Shown here one piece after another: positions 1 to 7,613 of a stretch of 29,899 bases of DNA. Numbering within the stretch: the stretch's first letter is position 1; each line of letters opens with the position of its first letter. The notes under the pieces are model-generated. The model was not told where the DNA came from, made no database searches, and saw only the letters and a program-made list of their open reading frames with translations. The stretch is from Deltaproteobacteria bacterium (GTDB lineage Bacteria; Desulfobacterota; Dissulfuribacteria; Dissulfuribacterales; UBA3076). The DNA is taken from positions 1-29,899 of the forward strand of contig JAGGRV010000022.1 in the NCBI GenBank assembly GCA_021159445.1, read 5' to 3'. The position numbers and the translations under genes were made by a program.

Positions 1-54
1 AGTTATTTATTGTACGTTCCTTAGCATCCACAAGCTATATTTGGAAGGATGAAT

Positions 55-90
55 GCAGCTATGTCAAATATGATGTAGCTGCTTTTTTTT
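55..90 (+). terminator. Rho-independent terminator of an upstream gene
   Basis: A 7-bp stem (GCAGCTA at 55-61, TAGCTGC at 76-82) closes a loop that contains a second short stem (TCA/TGA around AATA). It is followed at once by eight T residues on the plus strand. This is a standard intrinsic terminator, presumably for a gene ending before the window. The remaining sequence up to the gatB start (91-222) has no coding sequence that I can support. Confidence 0.65.
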
Positions 91-222
91 GTTCAATATC
101 AAAATCATACTCTTATTTTTTGCAATGCCTGAGGCTGTGTTCCTGTTGATTGAGATAGCATGGCATGTTAGGCTAATGCGGCTTCGATGTGAAGAAATAT
201 TCGTTGTGAAGGAATCTGGTTT

Positions 223-1653
223 ATGGAATATGAGGCAGTAATAGGTCTTGAGGTTCATGTCCAGTTGCAGACTGAAACGAAGATTTTTTGCTCCTGTTCA
301 ACTACCTTTGGTACGCCGCCCAATACGCATTCATGTCCGGTATGTGTGGGAATGCCGGGAGTTCTACCTGTGCTTAACAGGAAAGTTGTGGAGTTTGCCA
401 TGAAAATGGCATTGACTACACATTGCGAAATAGCCCCTTTCAGCGTTTTCGCCAGAAAGCACTATTTTTATCCTGATCTTCCCAAAGGCTATCAAATCTC
501 TCAATATGATCTTCCTCTGGCTGAGCGCGGTTGGGTTGAAATCGCTGTAAACGGGCAGACCAAGAGGATCGGTATTACCCGCATCCATTTGGAAGAGGAT
601 GCGGGTAAATTGATACATGATGAAAACAGGCCGGTCAGCTATGTGGATCTTAATCGGACAGGTGTGCCTTTGATTGAGATTGTGAGCGAGCCTGATATTC
701 GAAGTCCTGAAGAGGCTGCTTCATATCTTAAGAAAGTGAGACAGCAGGTCCGTTACTTGGAGATCAGCGACGGCAATATGGAAGAGGGTAGTCTGCGCTG
801 TGATGCCAATATCTCCTTGAGACCCAGGGGGCGGGAAAATTTGGGCATCAGGGCGGAACTCAAGAATATGAATTCTTTCCGTAACGTGCAGAAGGCATTG
901 GAGTTTGAGATAAGGCGTCAGACAGCTCTTTTACTTGATGGCCATGAGATAGTGCAGGAAACCCGTCTTTGGGATGCGGCCAAGGGTGTAACAGTCACAA
1001 TGAGGGGTAAAGAAGAGGCCGATGATTACCGGTATTTTCCTGACCCGGATTTGGTCCCGGTAGAGATTGATAATGCCTGGATGGACAGTGTGAAGGCGGA
1101 ACTGCCTGAACTGCCTGATGCAAAGTGCACTCGCTTTGAGGAACAGTATGGTCTTTCAGACTATGACGCAGGAGTCCTCACAGCCTCAAAGTCCCTGGCT
1201 GATTACTTCGAGGAATGCGTAGCCCTGTTTCCCAGTCCAAAGATTGTCAGCAACTGGGTAATGGTAGAACTGTTCCGTCTTCTAAAACAAGAGGGTCGGG
1301 AAATTGATGCCTGCCCGATACCTCCTGCCGGCCTGGCGGAATTGCTCAAGCTGATAGACAATGGCACTATTAGCGGCAAGATGGCAAAAGATATCCTTGA
1401 ACAGGCATATAATTCAAAAAAGAGTCCTAAAGAAATTGTGGAAGAACAAGGAGTTGCCCAGGTGAGTGACGAATCCACCCTCAGCGCTGTGGTTAAACAG
1501 GTAGTGGAGGCCCATCCAAAAGAGGTGGAAAAGTGCAAAGCTGGAAAGACCAAGATCCTGGGTTTTTTAGTTGGACAGGTTATGAAGGAGACAAAGGGAC
1601 AGGCCAATCCCAAAAAGGTAAACGAGCTGCTGCGAAAGGCCCTGGGCCTATGA
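223..1653 (+). CDS. gatB: Asp-tRNA(Asn)/Glu-tRNA(Gln) amidotransferase subunit B
   Basis: GatB is the kinase and transamidase subunit of the cytoplasmic GatCAB complex. It turns misacylated Glu-tRNA(Gln) and/or Asp-tRNA(Asn) into Gln- or Asn-tRNA, using ammonia from GatA. The 476-residue product is full length. It opens with the family hallmark GLEVHVQL and carries the zinc-binding cysteines of the first 45 residues (CSCS, CPVC). It also has YPDLPKGYQISQYD near residue 85 and ends in the GatB/Yqey helical domain (KGQANPKKVNELL). AAGGA lies 10 nt before the ATG. The stop overlaps the mtnA start (ATGA), so the two are probably cotranscribed. gatA and gatC are not in this window. The identification is secure. 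Confidence 0.97.
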   Translation: MEYEAVIGLEVHVQLQTETKIFCSCSTTFGTPPNTHSCPVCVGMPGVLPVLNRKVVEFAMKMALTTHCEIAPFSVFARKHYFYPDLPKGYQISQYDLPLAERGWVEIAVNGQTKRIGITRIHLEEDAGKLIHDENRPVSYVDLNRTGVPLIEIVSEPDIRSPEEAASYLKKVRQQVRYLEISDGNMEEGSLRCDANISLRPRGRENLGIRAELKNMNSFRNVQKALEFEIRRQTALLLDGHEIVQETRLWDAAKGVTVTMRGKEEADDYRYFPDPDLVPVEIDNAWMDSVKAELPELPDAKCTRFEEQYGLSDYDAGVLTASKSLADYFEECVALFPSPKIVSNWVMVELFRLLKQEGREIDACPIPPAGLAELLKLIDNGTISGKMAKDILEQAYNSKKSPKEIVEEQGVAQVSDESTLSAVVKQVVEAHPKEVEKCKAGKTKILGFLVGQVMKETKGQANPKKVNELLRKALGL

Positions 1654-2750
1654 AAGACATTGCTGCCGAAAACTACGACCTGCCATTGAGCCTGCTTCAA
1701 AGCAAAAGTAATACGTCTGTAGTGCCGCTTCGTTGGGAAAAGCACGTTCTTTATTTGTTAGACCAAAGGTCATTACCTCATGAGGAAACCTGGCTTGCGT
1801 ATAGTTCAGCAAGAGATGTTGCTCAGGCTATAAGGGATATGGTGGTGAGGGGAGCACCGGCCATAGGGATCACTGCCGCTTTTGGCATGGTCTTGGCCGC
1901 TTATGGGCTCAAGGGTAAAAACTGGGATCTTTTTGTAGAGAAATGGCTGGAGGAAGCGGCTTTCATGCTCCAGGCCCGGCCTACGGCAGTGAACTTGAAG
2001 TGGGCGGTAGAGAGGCTAAAAAAGCTTGCGCGCAGGCATTATGAGCTGAGCCCAGGCGATCTCGCAGCCATTTTAGAAAAGGAGGCCATTTCTATTTGGA
2101 CAGAAGACGTAAGGGCCAACCTGGCCATAGGATTTCATGGTCAGGCCCTTTTACCGGAAATGGGCGGCGTACTTACTCACTGTAATGCAGGCGGTCTTGC
2201 TACCGGTGGATATGGAACGGCCCTTGGAGTTATCAGAGCTGCCCTTTCTAGAGGCAAGGAGATTAAGGTCATTGCCGATGAGACCCGCCCTTGGCTCCAG
2301 GGTGCCAGGCTTACCGCCTGGGAGCTTATCAAGGACGGGATAGCAGTTACTCTGGTTGTAGATGGAGCCGCAGGTTCTTTGATGCAAAAGGGGCAGATCA
2401 AGGCCGTGGTGGTTGGGGCCGATCGCATTGCAGCCAATGGTGATGTTGCCAACAAGATCGGGACTTACTCTGTAGCTGAACTTGCCAGGGCTAATAACAT
2501 CCCTTTTTATGTGGCGGCCCCTGTTTCCACTATTGATCCTTTCACCCCTTCCGGAGATCAGATCCCCATTGAAGAGCGTGGGTCTGGAGAAATTACCACT
2601 TTTGCCGGAAAAGAGATCGCCGCCCCGGGTGTGGGAGTTCAGAATCCAGTCTTTGATATTACTCCTCACCATCTTATAACCGCCATAATCACCGAATTGG
2701 GTGTGCTCACTCCGCCATATGGTCCTGCTATTTATGACTGCTTCTCTTGA
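1650..2750 (+). CDS. mtnA: S-methyl-5-thioribose-1-phosphate isomerase
   Basis: The enzyme isomerises methylthioribose-1-phosphate to methylthioribulose-1-phosphate in the methionine salvage pathway. The 366-residue product has the family signature RGAPAIG near residue 70. The catalytic Cys is in LTHCNAGGLATGGYGTALG (Cys178), and the catalytic Asp is in VVVGADRIAANGDVANKIG (Asp258). It belongs to the eIF-2B alpha/beta/delta fold family. I chose the ATG at 1650 because it overlaps the gatB stop as ATGA and gives the usual length. A longer reading frame starting at 1533 would run inside gatB. Other salvage genes are not visible here; in many bacteria MtnA also serves 5-deoxyribose salvage. Confidence 0.96.
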   Translation: MKDIAAENYDLPLSLLQSKSNTSVVPLRWEKHVLYLLDQRSLPHEETWLAYSSARDVAQAIRDMVVRGAPAIGITAAFGMVLAAYGLKGKNWDLFVEKWLEEAAFMLQARPTAVNLKWAVERLKKLARRHYELSPGDLAAILEKEAISIWTEDVRANLAIGFHGQALLPEMGGVLTHCNAGGLATGGYGTALGVIRAALSRGKEIKVIADETRPWLQGARLTAWELIKDGIAVTLVVDGAAGSLMQKGQIKAVVVGADRIAANGDVANKIGTYSVAELARANNIPFYVAAPVSTIDPFTPSGDQIPIEERGSGEITTFAGKEIAAPGVGVQNPVFDITPHHLITAIITELGVLTPPYGPAIYDCFS

Positions 2751-3636
2751 GCATTTAGTCCGGTTGGTTGCAAATGTTTTTGATTCCTACACGGCTGCCC
2801 TGTTTGTCCGTAGTCACCAGGGGGATGATGATCTCCATTTAATGGCATGGGAGAGTCTCAGTCCCTATATAGTGCCTGGATGCAATATAGGGGTTGGCCA
2901 AGGACTGATAGGCTGGGTTGCACGGGAAGGGAAAAGGCTACACGCAACCAATTTCGATAGAGATACCAGGACCCTTGGTATTTACAGCAAAGACGTTGGT
3001 ATAAAGGCATTTCTCGCAGCCCCCTTACTCCGCGGTGAAGGGGTCTTGATGGTCGACAGCAAAAATCGTTATTCTTTTCCTGAAAAGAAACAGCGCATTT
3101 TAGAAGATTGTGCAATAATAGCTTCTGATTTATGGTTTTCCTGGAAAAATTACCATGAACTCCAGTTCTACCGTCGTTGGAACAAATGGCACCATGGCCT
3201 TTCAGGAAAAATAGAGCATCTGTTGATAAGCCTGAAAGAATTGTTAGGACTTAAAAGTGGTCTTGTGGCCTTTCATAAAATGGACAAGAATGTTTTTATA
3301 ATTAAGGCTACAATTGGACTACCTCAAGAGATTAGTCTGGAAGGTCAATGTTTTAATGTGGAAAAAGGCCTTGTCGGTTGGCTTTTGAGATACAGAAAGC
3401 ACTTGATGCTTAGTCGCTATGGAGCAGATAAGCACAAGTCTTATTTTTTATGGCCTGGTGAGCCCTTTGACAGAGGTCCGGTGCTGGCAGGACTCTTTCA
3501 GCCAATTGAAGGGGGTACATTGGTGTGGCTACTTACCGGAGATACAGACTTGTCAGGTTGGCCGGAAGGTCTTGCCGAACTCCTGGTTTTTTCCCTTGAT
3601 CGAGTCATTAATGATTGGAGATGCCGTGGCGCTTAA
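2734..3636 (+). CDS. Two-GAF-domain protein of unknown role
   Basis: This is a soluble protein of about 300 residues with no transmembrane segment. The first half is a recognisable GAF domain (GQGLIGWVAREGKRLHATNF, then AAPLLRGEGVLMVDS). The second half repeats the pattern more weakly (KGLVGWLLRYRKHLML near residue 220), suggesting a second GAF module. No kinase, GGDEF, HD or output domain follows, so it is probably a small-molecule or redox sensor acting through protein contacts. Starts at 2701 (GTG), 2719 (ATG) and 2734 (ATG) are all in frame and none has a clear ribosome binding site. I use 2734 because it gives the least overlap with mtnA. Its 3' end overlaps the mreB-type gene by 26 bp, which suggests translational coupling and perhaps a shared role. 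The ligand is unknown. Confidence 0.8.
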   Translation: MTASLEHLVRLVANVFDSYTAALFVRSHQGDDDLHLMAWESLSPYIVPGCNIGVGQGLIGWVAREGKRLHATNFDRDTRTLGIYSKDVGIKAFLAAPLLRGEGVLMVDSKNRYSFPEKKQRILEDCAIIASDLWFSWKNYHELQFYRRWNKWHHGLSGKIEHLLISLKELLGLKSGLVAFHKMDKNVFIIKATIGLPQEISLEGQCFNVEKGLVGWLLRYRKHLMLSRYGADKHKSYFLWPGEPFDRGPVLAGLFQPIEGGTLVWLLTGDTDLSGWPEGLAELLVFSLDRVINDWRCRGA

Positions 3637-4654
3637 GCACATTAAAAATTTAATAAAACAGGATCTGGCCATGGATTTAGGCACTGCCAACACCCTTATT
3701 TATGTTCAGAGGGAGGGGATAGTCCTGAATGAACCTACTGTAATTGCGTGTTCAAATGACGGTTGGGTAATTGAGTTGGGACTTGCTGCAAAAAAGTATC
3801 TGGGCCGGACCCCTGAGGGTATTACGGCTGTGCGTCCTATGAAGGACGGAGTTATAGAGGATTTTGATGCAGTAAGTCAGTTAATCAAGGTTTTCCTGAA
3901 CCGTGCGCAAGAACGAAAGGGGATCTTCTCCCCAAGGGTGGTAATTTGTGTCCCTTCTAATATCACTCAGGTGGAAAAACGGGCTGTACTTGAGGCAGCT
4001 CAAGAGTCCGGGGCCAAAAAAATATTTTTATTGGAAGAAACCATGGCTGCTGCCATAGGCGCAGGTCTCCCTGTTCATGAAGAAGAGCCGCAGATGATAC
4101 TGGATATAGGTGGTGGCACAACTGAGGCGGCGATAATAGCTAAGTGGTCGTATTTACACTGCGAGACTTTACGGGTGGCAGGGGATGAATTTGATGATGC
4201 CATCGTTCGTTGGTTGACCGAAGAACGTGATCTGGTGGTGGGCCTGACTACTGCGGAGACTATTAAATGGGATATAGGATCGGTCTGGGATGATGAAAAG
4301 GATCTGGATCAAAAATACAACGTGGGAGGAAAGCATTTTCTGCGAGGGGTACCGGTAACGTCCGTAATTACTCCCCGTGAATTGATGCCTGCTCTGGAGA
4401 AGCCGCTGGATGCAATTGCCAAGATGATAGAGGGTATGCTTGGGGTTTTGTCTCCGGACATCAGGGCCTCGATAGAAACCAACGGCATAACATTGACAGG
4501 AGGTGGGGCTTTGCTGAGAGGCATTATTCAATTCTTGAATTCAAGGACAGGCCTTACGTTTCACCTTACAAGTGACCCGCTGACAACTGTGGTCCAGGGT
4601 GCCGGGCGGACAATCGAGGCCTTTAAGGATTACGAAAGGGTTTTTATTAATTAG
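3611..4654 (+). CDS. mreB: MreB-type actin-like protein
   Basis: This is a bacterial actin homologue that polymerises with ATP at the membrane and guides cell-wall synthesis. The 347-residue product fits MreB. It has phosphate loop 1 (MDLGTANTLIYVQREGIVLN), CVPSNITQVEKRAV, LEETMAAAIGAGLP, phosphate loop 2 (DIGGGTTEAAII) and the adenosine motif TLTGGGALLRG. Some usual positions differ: IKWDIGSVW replaces the IKxxIGSAYP block, and the region after it is divergent. I start at ATG 3611, since a longer frame from 3419 would lie inside the GAF gene. No mreC, mreD, pbpA or rodA follows, unlike a canonical mre operon. It may therefore be a second copy (Mbl-like). The family is certain; orthology to the main mreB is not. 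Confidence 0.9.
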   Translation: MIGDAVALKHIKNLIKQDLAMDLGTANTLIYVQREGIVLNEPTVIACSNDGWVIELGLAAKKYLGRTPEGITAVRPMKDGVIEDFDAVSQLIKVFLNRAQERKGIFSPRVVICVPSNITQVEKRAVLEAAQESGAKKIFLLEETMAAAIGAGLPVHEEEPQMILDIGGGTTEAAIIAKWSYLHCETLRVAGDEFDDAIVRWLTEERDLVVGLTTAETIKWDIGSVWDDEKDLDQKYNVGGKHFLRGVPVTSVITPRELMPALEKPLDAIAKMIEGMLGVLSPDIRASIETNGITLTGGGALLRGIIQFLNSRTGLTFHLTSDPLTTVVQGAGRTIEAFKDYERVFIN

Positions 4655-4663
4655 AGGCGATAT

Positions 4664-5623
4664 TTATTCTTTTTTTATTTCTTCGTGAAATATTACTTTA
4701 TTACCCCCTGCTTTTTTTGCGGCATACATTGAGTCATCAGCTTTGCGTATAAAATCGTCAATGTCTTTGCGCAATCCCTTGTTTGTTCTCCTGAAACGGG
4801 AGATACCTATGCTAAGTGAAGTCTTACCTATGTCCTCATTCAGGTAATTGCTCCGTATACGTTCTGCTATCTGGTTTACCTGCTCTGTGCCGGCCTGGGG
4901 AATCATTACAGCAAATTCATCTCCTCCATAGCGAAATGGAATATCAACATTACGCCTGATGGAATTACTCACCACCTTGGCCAGGCGCCGGAGCACCTGG
5001 TCTCCTGCCTGATGCCCCAAGGTGTCATTCAGCTCCTTGAAATTGTCCAGGTCTAATATGATTAGAAAAAGAGAATAATTTTGGCGGGTGGCCCTTTGGG
5101 CTTCCTCTTTTAGCTTATTGTCGAGAAAACGCCTGTTGTATAGGTCTGTAAGGACATCTTTTATGGAAAGTTGTTTCAACAGGGCCCTATATCCACGTTC
5201 CCTGATTATTCTGTTGAGTTTAGCCTCTAACTCGTCCAGGGAAAAGGGTTTTCGAATAAAGTCACATGCTCCAGATTTAATAACGTCGGTGTAATTAAAG
5301 TCTCGAACATATCCTGTTATTGCTATCACATCGGTTTCAGGCCAGAGTTTTTTGATTTTCTGAATAAGCTCCATTCCATCCATCCTGGGCATCATGAAGT
5401 CAGTGATTACGATGGTGCTGGGAGACTGCTCCAACAATGACATGGCCTCCAGACCGTCACCTGCTGTACGATATTGGTGCCCCAAACGGGAAAGGAATTC
5501 TGCCAATAAGTTTAAGATAGTGGGATCGTCGTCAACAATTAGGAGTTGTTGTGGTTCTTGTGGCAGATTTTTTGGGATAAAATCTATTTGGCTTTCAGAT
5601 GATTCTAAAATTTCAGGCAACAC
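4664..5623 (-). CDS. Response regulator diguanylate cyclase (REC-GGDEF)
   Basis: This is a cytoplasmic two-component output protein that makes c-di-GMP from two GTP. The receiver domain (about residues 25-140) has the acidic pocket DDD 31-33, the phospho-acceptor Asp75 (ITDFMMPRMDG), Thr103 and Lys125 (KPF). The GGDEF domain follows, with DxLTxLYNRR near 157-165 and an intact GGDEF at 233-237. An RxxD inhibitory site (RNVD, 224-227) lies exactly five residues upstream, so product feedback is expected. The total is 319 residues. The GTG at 5623 is only 2 nt from the GGAGG at 5626-5630, so the TTG at 5620 may be the true start. It converges on the mreB-type gene with a 9-bp gap. No cognate kinase is adjacent. 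Confidence 0.94.
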   Translation of the reverse strand: MLPEILESSESQIDFIPKNLPQEPQQLLIVDDDPTILNLLAEFLSRLGHQYRTAGDGLEAMSLLEQSPSTIVITDFMMPRMDGMELIQKIKKLWPETDVIAITGYVRDFNYTDVIKSGACDFIRKPFSLDELEAKLNRIIRERGYRALLKQLSIKDVLTDLYNRRFLDNKLKEEAQRATRQNYSLFLIILDLDNFKELNDTLGHQAGDQVLRRLAKVVSNSIRRNVDIPFRYGGDEFAVMIPQAGTEQVNQIAERIRSNYLNEDIGKTSLSIGISRFRRTNKGLRKDIDDFIRKADDSMYAAKKAGGNKVIFHEEIKKE

Positions 5624-5651
5624 ATCCTCCGAGACTTTATTGGTATATAAG

Positions 5652-5879
5652 TTGAGCGGTTAGCTATTAGCCATTAGCGTTTAGCTCTGAAAAATCGAGG
5701 CATTACGTTAATTAAAAATATGCCCAACGGGTTCACCCTGTGAGTCCCCAAAGGGGGCAGCGAAGTTGCATTCAACAGGGTAAAAGTTTGTAATAGCAAA
5801 ACATCCTGCTTGTCAGGGCGTCAGACCGATAATCATTAAACTAATAGCTAACCGCTAAAGGCTAATCGCTCAAATTAAG
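5652..5879 (-). repeat. Family B inverted-repeat element, long copy
   Basis: This non-coding element is bounded by long imperfect inverted repeats built from GAGCGGTTAGC and GCTAATCGCTC units. Its reverse complement aligns with the element at 9484-9788, including AATTAACGTAATGCC, CAGGATGTTTT and CCCGTTGGG. It holds about 75 bp that the other copy lacks. An inner hairpin is visible (ACCCTGT 5735-5741 with ACAGGGT 5775-5781, enclosing CCCCAAAGGGG). The 11-bp direct repeat TGGTATATAAG lies at 5641-5651 and 5880-5890, consistent with target duplication. The rest of the 700-bp gap holds AT-rich sequence (5891-6067) and a family A copy; I see no gene in it. Confidence 0.8.
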
Positions 5880-6067
5880 TGGTATATAAGGTTATCTTGA
5901 ATCAATTGATTCAGAAATTGCGAATTAAAGGAATTGATGGTTATTTTAAGGTTATTTATAATAATTTAAAGAGAACAAAACAAGATACTCTTTGATTCGA
6001 ATAGCTATAAAAATAACAACTTTGTTGATTTTGATTCGCCTCTTTGCTAAGATTAAATCGATTTTTC

Positions 6068-6268
6068 GGCATCCTTCACGACAAGTCAAAAGTAGTTTAC
6101 ACTTTGTTGATCTTGTATTTTGGCAGTGAAATTTGAAACTGGAAATTGGAAAAAATACAAAGATGTAGATGCGTTACCTAATTTCGAATTTCCAGTTTCG
6201 ACATCGGCATTCAATTTGATAATACACGCTTTTTCGAAAAAAGTGTAAACTGGTGAATGAAGAATGCC
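6068..6268 (+). repeat. Family A MITE-like element, copy 1 (complete)
   Basis: This is a 201-bp non-coding element ending in GGCATCCTTCA and its imperfect complement TGAAGAATGCC. It is flanked by GATTTTTC (6060-6067) and GATTTTTT (6269-6276), an 8-bp duplication with one mismatch. The core contains an inverted pair (GAAACTGGAAATT / AATTTCCAGTTTC) around TACAAAGATGTAGATG. It is nearly the same as the copy at 15429-15637 in the opposite orientation. There is no open reading frame of note. It lies just upstream of the sigma-54 activator and may carry part of that gene's leader. Confidence 0.85.
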
Positions 6269-6323
6269 GATTTTTTAGTTAATATTTTCAATCAAGGGTA
6301 TTTTTCTTCGAGCTAAATAATAA

Positions 6324-7409
6324 ATGGACTTAATGATTGGCAATAGCCCGCCGATCAGGCGCATCAAGGACCTGATCAATCAGGTGGTGGACACTGATTT
6401 GAATGTCCTTATTTGTGGGGAAAGCGGCGTAGGTAAAGAGATGGTTGCCCGCACTCTGCATAGGCTTTCTTGTCGTCGGGATCATCCTCTGGTCAAGGTT
6501 AACTGTGCTGCGCTACCAAGCGAGCTTCTGGAGAGTGAACTATTTGGTTATGAGCGAGGTGCATTTACCGGGGCAGTACAGCCAAAGCCGGGAAAATTCG
6601 AGTTGGCCAACAAAGGGACCATACTGCTGGACGAAATCGGCGATATGCCTGTTGCCCTGCAGGCCAAACTTTTACAGGTATTACAGGATTCCGAATTCGC
6701 TCGTGTGGGGGGGGTGAGGAATATTCATGTCAATACATGGGTGATATCTGCTACTAATCAAAATCTTGATGAAGATGTAAGAAAAGGGAAGTTTAGAGAA
6801 GATTTTTATTACCGAATCAATATCATAAAGATAGTGGTGCCGCCGCTTCGGGACAGAAAGGAAGATATTTCATGCCTTATTGAACATTTTGTCCGTAAGT
6901 ACAGAGGCTTGTCGAAGAGCGGGGTAATTGATATCTCCGGTAAGCTTGAAAAGGTATTTGCTGAATATCATTGGCCTGGAAATGTAAGGGAGCTTGAGAA
7001 CTATGTGAGGAGGTTGATAGTCCTTGAGGATCCTGATCTGCTTGAAGAAGAAATCCTTGGGTCTATGGATCGACAGACGTCGGAAGATCGACCTGTTGCT
7101 GAAGTATGGACGCCAGATGAATCCCTGATAAATTCCGTACTTGATAACTGTAGACAAGAAATGAAAATACAGTTCCCATCCTTAAAGGAAATCCGAAAAA
7201 AGAGTCTGGCCCGCATTGAAAGAATGGTAATAGAAGAGGCCCTCAGGCGGACTAATGGTAATCGCAAACAGGCTGCTCAGTTGCTCCAAATAAGTTACAA
7301 GGCACTTCTTTATAAGATAAAGGATTTTGGGGTAGAAGTGCCGGCTGGAGGTTCAATTGACAATAGCCTGGAGCTAAAGTTGCCAAAAGAGCTGGAACCC
7401 TTCGTGTGA
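6324..7409 (+). CDS. Sigma-54-dependent transcriptional activator without a sensor domain
   Basis: This is a bacterial enhancer-binding protein that remodels RNA polymerase-sigma-54 by ATP hydrolysis. The AAA+ domain begins almost at residue 1. It has Walker A GESGVGKE (32-39), the sigma-54 contact loop GAFTGA (79-84), Walker B LLDEIGD (101-107) and FREDFYYRIN (157-166). A C-terminal Fis-type helix-turn-helix spans about 310-345 (ALRRTNGNRKQAAQLLQIS). The 361-residue product has no receiver, GAF or PAS domain ahead of the AAA+ module, as in PspF, so control must come from a partner or be constitutive. The upstream gap holds a mobile repeat, so loss of an older N-terminal domain is possible but unproven. 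A strong terminator follows. Its targets are unknown. Confidence 0.95.
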   Translation: MDLMIGNSPPIRRIKDLINQVVDTDLNVLICGESGVGKEMVARTLHRLSCRRDHPLVKVNCAALPSELLESELFGYERGAFTGAVQPKPGKFELANKGTILLDEIGDMPVALQAKLLQVLQDSEFARVGGVRNIHVNTWVISATNQNLDEDVRKGKFREDFYYRINIIKIVVPPLRDRKEDISCLIEHFVRKYRGLSKSGVIDISGKLEKVFAEYHWPGNVRELENYVRRLIVLEDPDLLEEEILGSMDRQTSEDRPVAEVWTPDESLINSVLDNCRQEMKIQFPSLKEIRKKSLARIERMVIEEALRRTNGNRKQAAQLLQISYKALLYKIKDFGVEVPAGGSIDNSLELKLPKELEPFV

Positions 7410-7434
7410 TTTTTTTTACAATTGCGATATAATA

Positions 7435-7477
7435 GAAAAGCTTTTCCATTTATGGAAAAGCTTTTCTTATTTTTTTA
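7435..7477 (+). terminator. Rho-independent terminator after the sigma-54 activator
   Basis: A perfect 14-bp stem (GAAAAGCTTTTCCA at 7435-7448 and TGGAAAAGCTTTTC at 7453-7466) with a TTTA loop is followed by TTATTTTTTT. It sits 25 bp after the activator stop and separates it from the PilZ gene. Confidence 0.85.
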
Positions 7478-7602
7478 AAGGGACCCGGATATAGGCCGCA
7501 TTCCCAGTATTAAATTAGCAAAGAAAGCTTTTTGTTTTGGTATCTTATTTGCAGATATGTAATAATTTAATATTATTTTCCTTAACATGACAGTTTTCCC
7601 AC

Positions 7603-7609
7603 AAGGAGG
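7603..7609 (+). promoter_or_regulatory. Ribosome binding site that sets the PilZ gene start
   Basis: AAGGAGG at 7603-7609 lies 4 nt before the GTG at 7614. The in-frame ATG further upstream at 7587 is preceded only by AT-rich sequence with no ribosome binding site. This favours GTG 7614 as the start. Confidence 0.65.
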
Positions 7610-7613
7610 CTCT

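Noticed and set aside
91..222. A sigma-70-type promoter (TTGATT with TAGGCT 17 bp apart) upstream of gatB
   Set aside because: The -10 match is poor and similar matches arise by chance in AT-rich sequence; I could not separate it from background.
1203..1745. A 180-codon open frame on the minus strand across the gatB/mtnA junction
   Set aside because: It lies antisense to two well-supported enzymes, has no recognisable motif and has Ser/Arg/Phe-rich composition typical of shadow frames.
2151..2672. A 173-codon minus-strand frame inside mtnA
   Set aside because: It is antisense to conserved mtnA catalytic motifs; no family is recognised and no independent ribosome binding site is seen.
3419..3610. 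An upstream 64-codon extension of the MreB-type frame
   Set aside because: It overlaps the GAF gene in another frame and does not look like MreB sequence; the family's usual N-terminus begins close to ATG 3611.
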